Source of the DNA: Oscillospiraceae bacterium
GTDB lineage: Bacteria; Bacillota_A; Clostridia; Oscillospirales; Ruminococcaceae
Direction: 5' to 3'
DNA length: 5,931 nucleotides
Assembly: GCA_017523995.1 (NCBI GenBank)
Contig: JAFWUX010000089.1
Location: forward strand, 1-5,931
Shown here: piece after piece, positions 1-5,870 of the stretch
Layout: each line of letters starts with the position of its first letter
Position numbering within the stretch: position 1 is the stretch's first letter
Notes under the pieces: model-generated
Database searches by the model: none
Seen by the model: only the letters and a program-made list of their open reading frames with translations
What the model was told of the DNA's origin: nothing
Made by a program: the position numbers and the translations under genes

Positions 1-1218
1 AATTCAAGGGAAGATAGCAGCAAGGTCACAGACAGCACTTCACTTCCGAATAAAAATAATAACACAGAGGATGATTTTGCATCAGAACGTATTGTTCGTG
101 AAGCACACCCAATCCTTTTTGACACTGCTTCATCTGCTGAGAATTTCTGGAAAAAAGACCTTGCAGACGATGCTGTTGTAATCCGAAATGCGAGCAATTA
201 TGATCAGGATTATCCGAATGCATATCTGATACTCGATTGCTTCAAAACAGAAGACGGAGCTGTTGTGGATTCCGAACAGATCACTGCCATTCATATTCCG
301 AACTATAATTGTAACGATGTTCCGCGATTTAATATGACGGATGCGATTGAGTTAACCCGAAGCTATCTGCCTGTTTCTGTACTAACAGAGAAATATGTGC
401 TGCGCGATTCATCATATGAGAATCTCTGGGCAGATGATTATGTATGGGACGGAGCAACACGCAAACCGCAGATTCAATATGATTACTATACAAATTATGA
501 GTTGAAAGAAGAAAGCACAGATGTTCCTGCGTGGATTTCTGTTCATATGTTTACAGACCGTTACGGAATCGTTGTGGATGCAGATATTCTGCCGGAACAG
601 TATCATCCGACAGGTGAAATCGCAAACTGGGGCTATGACTACATCGAGAATAACAGCGCATACGAAACCGGCATAATTGGCAACGAGCTATATGTTGATA
701 AGGAACTCGGCATTGACTATCCGCGTCCAAGCGGAACACCTGCACTTCGAAAGGGTAATAAAGGTTCTGAAGTTGGTTGGCTCCAAACGGCGTTAAACAA
801 AGCAATGAGCGCTTATCTGACTGTGGATTGCAGCTATGGTGCAGGAACAGAGGAAAAGGTACGGGAATTCCAGTCCCGCTGCAGATTGGGTGTTGACGGT
901 ACAGCAGGACCGAAGACGATAGCTGAGCTTGTGGAGATTGTGTCCGGTCGAAAGCCTATGCCGGAAAAGGTTGTGGAAACTGAGCCTCCACGGATTAGAA
1001 TCGCACCGGAACCCGATCCGCCCGCGGACACACCAAGTTATACGCCTTCCGTATCTAATAATACCGGTTCAGGTTCATATTTATTGAATACCAAGACAGG
1101 TGTATATCATAATTCGGAGAGTTGTCCTGCTGCCCGACGAATGAGCGAAGAAAATAAATTATGGATTTCTTGGAGCGAGGCACAGGCATATACGCCTTGC
1201 GGAAAATGTGTTTCGTAG
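1..1218 (+). CDS. Probable exported peptidoglycan-binding protein with C-terminal Cys/His metal-binding module (5' end outside window)
   Basis: The frame is open from base 1 to the TAG at 1216-1218, giving 405 visible residues; the start lies off the left edge. A GTG at 265 has a GGAG 5 bases upstream, but the 88 codons before it read as ordinary protein, so I treat it as internal. Visible residues 1-25 are a Ser/Asn/Thr/Asp-rich linker, as found behind a signal peptide or membrane anchor. Residues 26-240 form a domain I do not recognise, rich in Tyr and acidic residues. Residues 246-315 match a PG_binding_1 domain (LRKGNKGSEVGWLQ, then GVDGTAGPKT), which in this family binds cell-wall peptidoglycan. 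A Pro-rich linker (about 320-350) leads to residues 360-405, where H370, C375, C400 and C403 (ending TPCGKC) resemble the small Ada-like metal-binding modules at the ends of some Firmicutes proteins. No catalytic domain is visible. Hand-counted GC is about 40% in three rows, lower than the genes to the right. Confidence 0.85.
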   Translation, partial: NSREDSSKVTDSTSLPNKNNNTEDDFASERIVREAHPILFDTASSAENFWKKDLADDAVVIRNASNYDQDYPNAYLILDCFKTEDGAVVDSEQITAIHIPNYNCNDVPRFNMTDAIELTRSYLPVSVLTEKYVLRDSSYENLWADDYVWDGATRKPQIQYDYYTNYELKEESTDVPAWISVHMFTDRYGIVVDADILPEQYHPTGEIANWGYDYIENNSAYETGIIGNELYVDKELGIDYPRPSGTPALRKGNKGSEVGWLQTALNKAMSAYLTVDCSYGAGTEEKVREFQSRCRLGVDGTAGPKTIAELVEIVSGRKPMPEKVVETEPPRIRIAPEPDPPADTPSYTPSVSNNTGSGSYLLNTKTGVYHNSESCPAARRMSEENKLWISWSEAQAYTPCGKCVS

Positions 1219-1241
1219 AATCATATTCCCACATTAGAACA

Positions 1242-1277
1242 GCGCCTGCAATCAATCAAAGCAGGCGCATCTTTCTT
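1242..1277 (+). terminator. Factor-independent terminator of the peptidoglycan-binding protein gene
   Basis: GCGCCTGC (1242-1249) and GCAGGCGC (1261-1268) form a perfect 8-bp GC-rich stem with an 11-base loop. The T-rich tail ATCTTTCTT follows. It begins 23 bases after the stop codon. Confidence 0.8.
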
Positions 1278-1290
1278 GAGATATCAAACG

Positions 1291-1319
1291 AAAAGCAGGC
1301 TTATCAAAGGCCTGCTTTT
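1291..1319. terminator. Bidirectional terminator overlapping the end of the kinase-STAND gene
   Basis: AAAAGCAGGC (1291-1300) and GCCTGCTTTT (1310-1319) form a perfect 10-bp stem with a 9-base loop. A-runs and T-runs at opposite ends make it work on both strands. On the minus strand it ends the kinase operon: one arm and part of the loop contain the last codons and the TGA stop (1304-1306), so the hairpin is partly inside the coding sequence. On the plus strand it backs up the 1242-1277 terminator. Confidence 0.8.
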
Positions 1320-4030
1320 TCGCGTATTGCAGGCGAAACCTCACGGAATACGCCCTGTTCTCTGTATGCTTCATTGATGCGGTCGATCTCTGCAATCAGT
1401 TCACGGCATTTCGCATAATCCTCCGATGCGGCATAAACATCCAGCAGACAGTTCAACAGTTCGGCGTGTTTATCAATGTAAGGGAGCATATCAGGATACC
1501 CTTTGCAAATCTCCACCGCTTCTTCTAGCTTGTCGGCTGCCGATTGGAAGTCACTATGATAGAAATAACAGTTTGCTGTCGGGATATGGATAATGTCAAT
1601 GATTTCCAGTTCAGTCGGGAAAACCTGCCTTGCGATACGCTCCGCCTGTTCTGTCAATCGCCGTGTTTCATCAATATCCGGTTCCGCAAGCGAATAGTAA
1701 TCTGCCAGCACCATACAGTAATAACAATGATTTTCGCTGTTTTCTTCTATCATTTCTGATACCTTGATCAGCAGGGCGGCGGCTTGATCGAAGAAATCGG
1801 TATGGCTGTGTATTAGAACACTTGCTAAGGATATATAATATTTCGTGAGATATTTTCTGCTGCGCGGATCAGAGGACTGCTCCATTTCTGCTATCGCCGT
1901 ATCCATTGCATCCAACTCTTTCCGCAGCAATTCCGCTTCATGCTCGTTTACAGGATCGTATGCACCGCCGGTCAGAACATCATAATACCAGGCAAGCATA
2001 TCATAATACATTGCAGTGATGATGTGGCGGGGATGTTTTTTTCTGAACAAGTCAGCTTCATCTATGATTGCCTTGATCTGCAAATCATTTGCCATACCCA
2101 CATATATGTCAATCATTTTCTGATGATACTCCATAACGGTCACATCATCCGCAGACCATTCCCAATTACGCACCGTTTCCGCAATGACCGGATGCAACCG
2201 AATCACGCTGCCTGCGGAAAGCCAGCCCCGCGTATGCAGTTCCGGCACACAGCTCAGATCCAGCCGAACAATGTCACGAATCAGATCAGCATTCAGACCG
2301 CGCACATCCAGCAGCGAAAGAACCTGCATCGTCAAGCGCTCCTGCGGCGTCATGCCGCCTGCATCGAACAGCGCCGAAATGATCGCGGAAAGCGTATCGT
2401 ATACTTCTTCGCCGTCCTTATAGTTACCGATCTTCGCATCGGAAAAGCGAGAAAAACCGTGCTCCCGAATCAATGAAAGTGCAGTTTCTGTATCCAGCCT
2501 TCCGGCTGCGATCTGTCTTGCAATCAGCTCAATCACGAGCGTATGTCCCTGCACCTTTTCGATGATCTCTGCAAAGGCAATGCGTTCCTCTCTGTTCAGC
2601 GTTCGTTCCAGATTCAGCGCGATAAGCCGGAACAACTCTGCGGCATCCGCAATCGCGCCGATTTCGATACATGCAAAACTGTTTTTCGGCGGCTGATTCC
2701 GCGTCACGATGACCGTATCATAGCCGCAGTCAATGGCGCGGCTAAGGTCTTTTGTCACTCTGCCGCTGAAATTGTCCAGCACAAACAGCACGCGCTTTTC
2801 TGCACAGATATTCCGCAAATATGACAGCTTGCGGTCAAAATATTCGTCAATGCCTTCGCTGCTGAGACGGCTGACCGTGCTGATTTGCAGCTGCAAATCA
2901 TCGCAGAATGTATGCGCAAAATCTCCGTCATATTCCAGATAGATGAGAACATCGTATTCCGTTTTCATACGATGCATGAAATTCCGTATCAGCGTACTTT
3001 TCCCGATTCCGCCGATGCCGGTCACATACAGTACGGGATTCCGTTGCAGATACTCTGTAATTACTTTCAGTTCTGTATCTCTGCCGACAAAATGCGGTGA
3101 GATCGCCGGCAGCTTCGGAATCACATAGTCTTTCCTGTTCAGTTCATTGCAAAGCGAATTGAGCAACTTTGCAACATCCGAAACATCCTGAAAACGATTC
3201 GACACAGCAGAACGGATCGTGCCGCGGAACAGCTTTGTGAACAGCGCCTGAATATCCGGCCGTTCGGTATATTTGCGGTATTCTCGCTTGACCTCATCGA
3301 ACGGATATTTTGAAAATCCGCGATGCTCCTGATCAGCGGAATGCCGCCCGAACAGCAGATAAAATACGATCTCCCCAAGCGAATAGATATCCGCAGTCAC
3401 GCCGACCTTTCCGGCAGAATAGGGATTCATCTGCTCCGGTGCAGCCCATGCTCTTGTGTAGGAACGTGGATTTATGTCATATTCACCGGTTGGGCTGACG
3501 CTTGTAAAATCAATGAATTCTACAAGCTGCGTGATTGTATCATCCGGCGCATTCTGCAGGATAAAGATGTTTTCCGGTTTAAGATCAAGGCACAGGTATC
3601 CGGCTTCATGGTAATAATGCGCGGTTTTTGCAATCGCGAGACAGATTTCCATGTATTGCGGCAAGCTAAGATCCGGCAGTTGATCCAGCGTATTTCCGTT
3701 ATATGCCGCAACTTCAATAAAGCCTTTTCCGTTCACCTCGAATGTATTGTTTACGGGCGGCGTCTGGTTAGTCAGATGTGCGATGCGCCGGATATTATGC
3801 TGTGTCTGAGCCGTGATTAGATAATGAGGCTGAGCATTCAAAAGCACTTCGTCACTGAAAGCCGGTTCATCCGATCTGCTTTGTTTCAGAATGCATTTTG
3901 TGATGAATCCATCGTATTTGCACTCTGCAAGATATGCTGTATAGCTGCCGCCGCGCCCGAGAAACTGCGTAATGGTATATTCACGTCCGTCTGCACTCAG
4001 CACTTCGCCAACCTGCAATTCATCATTCAT
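1304..4030 (-). CDS. Ser/Thr protein kinase - STAND (NB-ARC-like) NTPase - TPR-like fusion protein
   Basis: 908 residues, no signal peptide or membrane segment seen, so probably cytoplasmic. Residues about 15-290 are a eukaryotic-type protein kinase: Gly-rich loop LGRGGSYTAY (24-33), ATP-binding K49, probable helix-C E61, catalytic loop CLDLKPEN (147-154; D149, K151, N154), metal site DFT (174-176) in place of DFG, APE (197-199) and DIYSLG (214-219). Core catalytic residues are present, so it is probably active. Residues about 312-625 are a STAND NTPase: FVGRDTEL (314-321), Walker A GIGGIGKST (338-346), Walker B VLFVLDN (414-420), VIVTRN (440-445), a GLPL-like GHTLVIEL (495-502), and a winged-helix segment ending in LHP (612-614). 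Residues about 630-890 are helical with TPR-like units, for example 828-842. In STAND proteins such repeats usually sense a ligand and the NTPase switches the effector, here presumably the kinase. The start is fixed by AAGGAGG 8 bases before the ATG. It lies 57 bases downstream of the 4088-5221 gene, in one operon. A signalling role is likely; antiphage defence is a hypothesis. Confidence 0.93.
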   Translation of the reverse strand: MNDELQVGEVLSADGREYTITQFLGRGGSYTAYLAECKYDGFITKCILKQSRSDEPAFSDEVLLNAQPHYLITAQTQHNIRRIAHLTNQTPPVNNTFEVNGKGFIEVAAYNGNTLDQLPDLSLPQYMEICLAIAKTAHYYHEAGYLCLDLKPENIFILQNAPDDTITQLVEFIDFTSVSPTGEYDINPRSYTRAWAAPEQMNPYSAGKVGVTADIYSLGEIVFYLLFGRHSADQEHRGFSKYPFDEVKREYRKYTERPDIQALFTKLFRGTIRSAVSNRFQDVSDVAKLLNSLCNELNRKDYVIPKLPAISPHFVGRDTELKVITEYLQRNPVLYVTGIGGIGKSTLIRNFMHRMKTEYDVLIYLEYDGDFAHTFCDDLQLQISTVSRLSSEGIDEYFDRKLSYLRNICAEKRVLFVLDNFSGRVTKDLSRAIDCGYDTVIVTRNQPPKNSFACIEIGAIADAAELFRLIALNLERTLNREERIAFAEIIEKVQGHTLVIELIARQIAAGRLDTETALSLIREHGFSRFSDAKIGNYKDGEEVYDTLSAIISALFDAGGMTPQERLTMQVLSLLDVRGLNADLIRDIVRLDLSCVPELHTRGWLSAGSVIRLHPVIAETVRNWEWSADDVTVMEYHQKMIDIYVGMANDLQIKAIIDEADLFRKKHPRHIITAMYYDMLAWYYDVLTGGAYDPVNEHEAELLRKELDAMDTAIAEMEQSSDPRSRKYLTKYYISLASVLIHSHTDFFDQAAALLIKVSEMIEENSENHCYYCMVLADYYSLAEPDIDETRRLTEQAERIARQVFPTELEIIDIIHIPTANCYFYHSDFQSAADKLEEAVEICKGYPDMLPYIDKHAELLNCLLDVYAASEDYAKCRELIAEIDRINEAYREQGVFREVSPAIREKAGL

Positions 4031-4038
4031 AGGATCAG

Positions 4039-4045
4039 CCTCCTT
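4039..4045 (-). promoter_or_regulatory. Ribosome binding site of the kinase-STAND gene
   Basis: The minus strand reads AAGGAGG with 8 bases to the ATG at 4030, a near-ideal site that fixes this start. Confidence 0.9.
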
Positions 4046-4054
4046 TCCGTTTTA

Positions 4055-4084
4055 TTGTATCACAAATAACAGCGCGTGATATAA
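4055..4084. repeat. Imperfect inverted repeat in the operon junction
   Basis: TTGTATCAC (4055-4063) and GTGATATAA (4076-4084) are inverted copies matching at 8 of 9 positions, with 12 bases between. They fill most of the 57-base gap between the two operon genes. The stem is AT-rich and has no U-tract, so a strong terminator is unlikely. It may be an operator, an mRNA processing site, or chance. Confidence 0.45.
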
Positions 4085-4087
4085 AAA

Positions 4088-5221
4088 TCAATTCCGCTCG
4101 TTCAGATAGTGAAGTGTCAGGATCGGATCATAGGAATTGGCACAGTAAAGCAGCAGGCAGTCAAACGGGTGCCGCACATAGATCTGCGCGAAACCACAGG
4201 AAAGCAGAAGCCCGTCCAGTTCCTCGTAAAAGTCGATGAGATTGCCGCCGATTGTGTACTTGTCTGTCTGCTCGGCATCGTGATAGAAGTTGTAAAAATG
4301 CAGCAGCATCATGATTTTCCGCAGCGTTTCATACGAAACATCCTCATCATGGAGGATCTTTCCGAGTGTGACATCCTTCGGCAGCGATTCGGTAAACCGT
4401 TTCGGGAGCCGATGCACGGGGGTCAGATTTTCGCTGCCCTGATAGCTAAATCCGAGCAGTTCAGCTATGGTGCGGCTGTTTAACCGTTCCGGCGAAAGGA
4501 TTTCCGTCATGCCGAGCGCGGCTTCTTTTTTCAATATCTCCTTGACAAGATCAATTTCATGTTTGACGATCTGCCGTGCCAGCTGATACTGCTGCTTATT
4601 CCCGTAGCAATGCGCAGATAGATAACGCAGAAACATCGCATCGTCATTGATCTGCATGATCGCTGTCATGATCTGAGACGTTGCGGTGCATGCATTCTCC
4701 TGACTGACAAATCCAGATGCATCCGCGAGCATCTTTTCAGCAGCGCCATACGTTTTCTTATGATACAGGCAATAGAAAAACACCGCATCTTCTTTATGTT
4801 TCACATTGAAAGGCATCGTGAGAAAATGCTTCCGGAAGAACACCGCGGTCTGCTGATGATCCATTTCCAGCGCATAACAGAGCGCATAGTGATTCTGCCG
4901 GCTTGTGACACCCGGCGTTTTGCCTTTGATCCATTCCTGAACGGTGCGCGGACAGGCTTTGCCAAGTATTATTTTGTATCGCCGTTTGATTTCGGCAAGC
5001 ATGATCCCGGTATCATCAACAGAACAGGCTGTACCAAGCTGTGTCAGACGTTCAGAAAGGCCTTTCAAGAATGCAGGATGCTCGTCCAGTTCAATCGCAC
5101 GGGCAATGCCTTCTGCGACATCGTCTGCGCTTTGCGGATTCACCGGAACGCCGAAGCAAGTCGCATCGAATATATATTCTGTCTGTGTATCACGCGCCGG
5201 TTCCGGAATTGGATTCATCAT
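4088..5221 (-). CDS. Uncharacterised alpha-helical protein, operon partner of the kinase-STAND protein
   Basis: 377 residues from the ATG at 5221. A longer frame starts at 5263, but that ATG overlaps the -10 box of a perfect promoter and would not be transcribed; GAGGG lies 8 bases before 5221. The predicted protein is soluble and mostly helical, without enzyme motifs I know. Residues 71-135 carry a recognisable conserved-looking block: AEIKRRYKIILG, then RTVQEWIKGKTPGV (92-105), SRQNHYALCYALEMD and FFRKHFL. The RTVQEWIKG piece resembles an XRE-like helix-turn-helix followed by more helices, so DNA binding is possible but not shown. Residues 137-165 (FNVKHKEDAVFFYCLYH and on) and the Tyr/Cys-rich C-terminus add further helices. 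From memory, unverified, similar proteins occur beside kinase genes in Clostridia. It is the first gene of the operon. It may be a regulator, kinase substrate or scaffold; I assign no function. Confidence 0.85.
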   Translation of the reverse strand: MMNPIPEPARDTQTEYIFDATCFGVPVNPQSADDVAEGIARAIELDEHPAFLKGLSERLTQLGTACSVDDTGIMLAEIKRRYKIILGKACPRTVQEWIKGKTPGVTSRQNHYALCYALEMDHQQTAVFFRKHFLTMPFNVKHKEDAVFFYCLYHKKTYGAAEKMLADASGFVSQENACTATSQIMTAIMQINDDAMFLRYLSAHCYGNKQQYQLARQIVKHEIDLVKEILKKEAALGMTEILSPERLNSRTIAELLGFSYQGSENLTPVHRLPKRFTESLPKDVTLGKILHDEDVSYETLRKIMMLLHFYNFYHDAEQTDKYTIGGNLIDFYEELDGLLLSCGFAQIYVRHPFDCLLLYCANSYDPILTLHYLNERN

Positions 5222-5229
5222 TGAAGCAT

Positions 5230-5234
5230 CCCTC
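5230..5234 (-). promoter_or_regulatory. Ribosome binding site that decides the start at 5221
   Basis: The minus strand reads GAGGG with 8 bases to the ATG at 5221 (a second ATG follows directly at 5218). No comparable site precedes the in-frame ATGs at 5263 or 5236. Confidence 0.7.
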
Positions 5235-5261
5235 ATTTCGCTATGTTTTATATTTACTTTC

Positions 5262-5290
5262 ATTATAATCTGATTTCATGCGCTTGTCAA
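5262..5290 (-). promoter_or_regulatory. Perfect consensus sigma-A promoter of the two-gene operon
   Basis: On the minus strand TTGACA (5290 to 5285) is followed by exactly 17 bases and TATAAT (5267 to 5262). Both hexamers and the spacing are ideal for the housekeeping sigma factor. Transcription should start near 5255, giving a leader of about 34 bases to the ATG at 5221. Such strength suggests either high constitutive expression or tight repression by an operator. Confidence 0.88.
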
Positions 5291-5297
5291 CAGATTA
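5266..5297. repeat. Inverted repeat spanning the operon promoter (candidate operator)
   Basis: TAATCTG (5266-5272) and CAGATTA (5291-5297) are perfect 7-bp inverted copies 18 bases apart. One arm overlaps the edge of the -10 box and the other abuts the -35 box, which is where a repressor would block the promoter. With only 7 bp per arm, chance is possible. Confidence 0.4.
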
Positions 5298-5323
5298 CCG
5301 GAATTGGTTAGGCTATTCTGTGT

Positions 5324-5475
5324 GCTGTTTGTGCAGACCAACAATCTTTTCCTCAAAGTGAAAAAATCAGCCGTTTTGTGAGGATATAAGTGAGAGCCGC
5401 CGCAAATCTCTGCAATCCCAGAAACAGAATCACAATGCACAAAATGTTGCCGGCCGTTTTGTGCAGATACACAAA
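5324..5475. repeat. Cluster of TTTGTG-containing repeats
   Basis: Two 17-base direct repeats match at 15 positions: GCCGTTTTGTGAGGATA (5370-5386) and GCCGTTTTGTGCAGATA (5453-5469). A shorter relative, GCTGTTTGTGCAGA, lies at 5324-5337. Inverted CACAAA copies sit at 5438-5443 and 5470-5475. Repeated half-sites in both orientations suggest cooperative binding by a DNA-binding protein, possibly the neighbouring excisionase-like one. Confidence 0.6.
5436..5465. repeat. Inverted repeat TGCACAAAA/TTTTGTGCA
   Basis: Perfect 9-bp arms at 5436-5444 and 5457-5465 enclose a 12-base loop that contains the palindrome GCCGGC. The right arm is shared with the TTTGTG direct repeat and with a second dyad, TTTGTGCAGATACACAAA (5458-5475). 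No T-tract follows, so a protein-binding site is more likely than a terminator. Confidence 0.6.
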
Positions 5476-5496
5476 GTTTCGGAAACAGCCTATTAT
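5468..5496 (+). promoter_or_regulatory. Possible promoter of the small helix-turn-helix gene
   Basis: TACACA (5468-5473, 4 of 6 consensus) and TATTAT (5491-5496, 5 of 6) are separated by 17 bases. The -35 element lies inside the dyad TTTGTGCAGATACACAAA, so binding there would be expected to affect this promoter. Transcription would start near 5503. Confidence 0.4.
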
Positions 5497-5521
5497 TTTT
5501 CCGCGTTTCTGTAGGGCTGTA

Positions 5522-5540
5522 TGAGAGGGCGGTTCTCTCA
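5522..5540 (+). promoter_or_regulatory. Leader hairpin upstream of the helix-turn-helix gene
   Basis: TGAGAG (5522-5527) and CTCTCA (5535-5540) form a 6-bp stem with a 7-base loop, ending 15 bases before the ribosome binding site. The right half (5529-5540) can alternatively pair with TGAGAGCCGCC at 5391-5401 with a two-base bulge, which lies upstream of the predicted transcription start. Confidence 0.4.
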
Positions 5541-5555
5541 AATCAATCTAACATC

Positions 5556-5563
5556 AGGGAGGT
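5556..5563 (+). promoter_or_regulatory. Ribosome binding site of the helix-turn-helix gene
   Basis: AGGGAGGT with its GGAGG core (5558-5562) stands 8 bases before the ATG at 5571, a strong site. Confidence 0.88.
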
Positions 5564-5570
5564 AACCAAC

Positions 5571-5846
5571 ATGAAACGAAACCAGCAAGAGGTCATCGAC
5601 CGTATCCTCGATCTGTTGACCGAGCTCGTTGATGACGAGCCTGCCGAGAAGCAGGCAAAGACACCGCCGATGGAAATGCTCACGATCAAGGAATGTACCG
5701 AAGCGGTCAAGGGCATCTCCGAACACACCGTCCGCAAACTGGTCGCGCAGGGACGTGTCCGCTACATCCGCACAGGTGAGGGCGAGCGCGGCAAAATCCT
5801 CATCAGCAAGCAATCCCTGCTCGACTATCTCGGAGGTGAGAAATAA
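5571..5846 (+). CDS. Excisionase-like winged helix-turn-helix DNA-binding protein
   Basis: 91 residues, ATG to TAA, with a strong ribosome binding site. Residues 1-30 are a charged, partly acidic helix and linker. Residues 36-87 match the HTH_17/excisionase-type MerR-like fold: MLTIKECTEAV as first helix, SEHTVRKLVAQG as recognition helix, VRYIRTGEGERGKILIS as the wing, and SLLDYL as closing helix. This family includes Xis proteins that assist site-specific recombinases and small regulators on plasmids and conjugative elements. It is divergent from the kinase operon and could bind the repeats in the shared spacer. Hand-counted GC is 154 of 276 bases (56%), with many C- and G-ending codons, unlike the gene at the left end (about 40% sampled); this suggests a separate origin. 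Excisionase role is inferred only: no integrase is visible, and a transcription factor or plasmid-control function is equally possible. Confidence 0.88.
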   Translation: MKRNQQEVIDRILDLLTELVDDEPAEKQAKTPPMEMLTIKECTEAVKGISEHTVRKLVAQGRVRYIRTGEGERGKILISKQSLLDYLGGEK

Positions 5847-5850
5847 CAAA

Positions 5851-5870
5851 GCACCTGCCGCAGCAGATGC
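5851..5870 (+). terminator. Weak hairpin after the helix-turn-helix gene
   Basis: GCACCTGC (5851-5858) and GCAGATGC (5863-5870) pair at 7 of 8 positions around a 4-base loop, starting 4 bases after the stop codon. The tail (TTCATAATAA) is only moderately T-rich, so termination may be partial and reading into the next gene is possible. Confidence 0.35.

Larger units (their letters stand above)
5264..5570. other. Divergent intergenic region with promoters and repeats
   Basis: These 307 bases between the operon and the 5571-5846 gene contain no convincing gene. They hold the operon promoter, at least five TTTGTG/CACAAA half-sites between 5328 and 5475, several inverted repeats between 5391 and 5540, a possible rightward promoter, and the leader of the small helix-turn-helix gene. 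A short minus-strand frame across 5353-5541 has no ribosome binding site and no recognisable protein. No tRNA or recognisable riboswitch is seen. Confidence 0.75.

Noticed and set aside
265..273. GTG at 265 with GGAG upstream as the start of the first gene
   Set aside because: The frame is open to base 1 and the upstream codons read as a continuous protein with no stop, so the gene is more likely cut by the window edge.
1940..2476. 178-residue plus-strand frame inside the kinase-STAND gene
   Set aside because: It is antisense to a well-supported domain protein, has no ribosome binding site, and its translation resembles no protein family.
4047..4076. Internal promoter before the kinase gene (TGATACAAT on the minus strand)
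   Set aside because: It looks like an extended -10, but there is no -35 match at 17 bases, and the transcript would start right at the ribosome binding site.
5324..5475. CRISPR array
   Set aside because: There are only two or three diverged repeats of 14-17 bases with unequal spacing, which is too few and too irregular.
5353..5541. 62-residue minus-strand frame in the divergent spacer
   Set aside because: It lies across the repeat cluster, has no ribosome binding site before its ATG, and its hydrophobic stretch alone is weak evidence.
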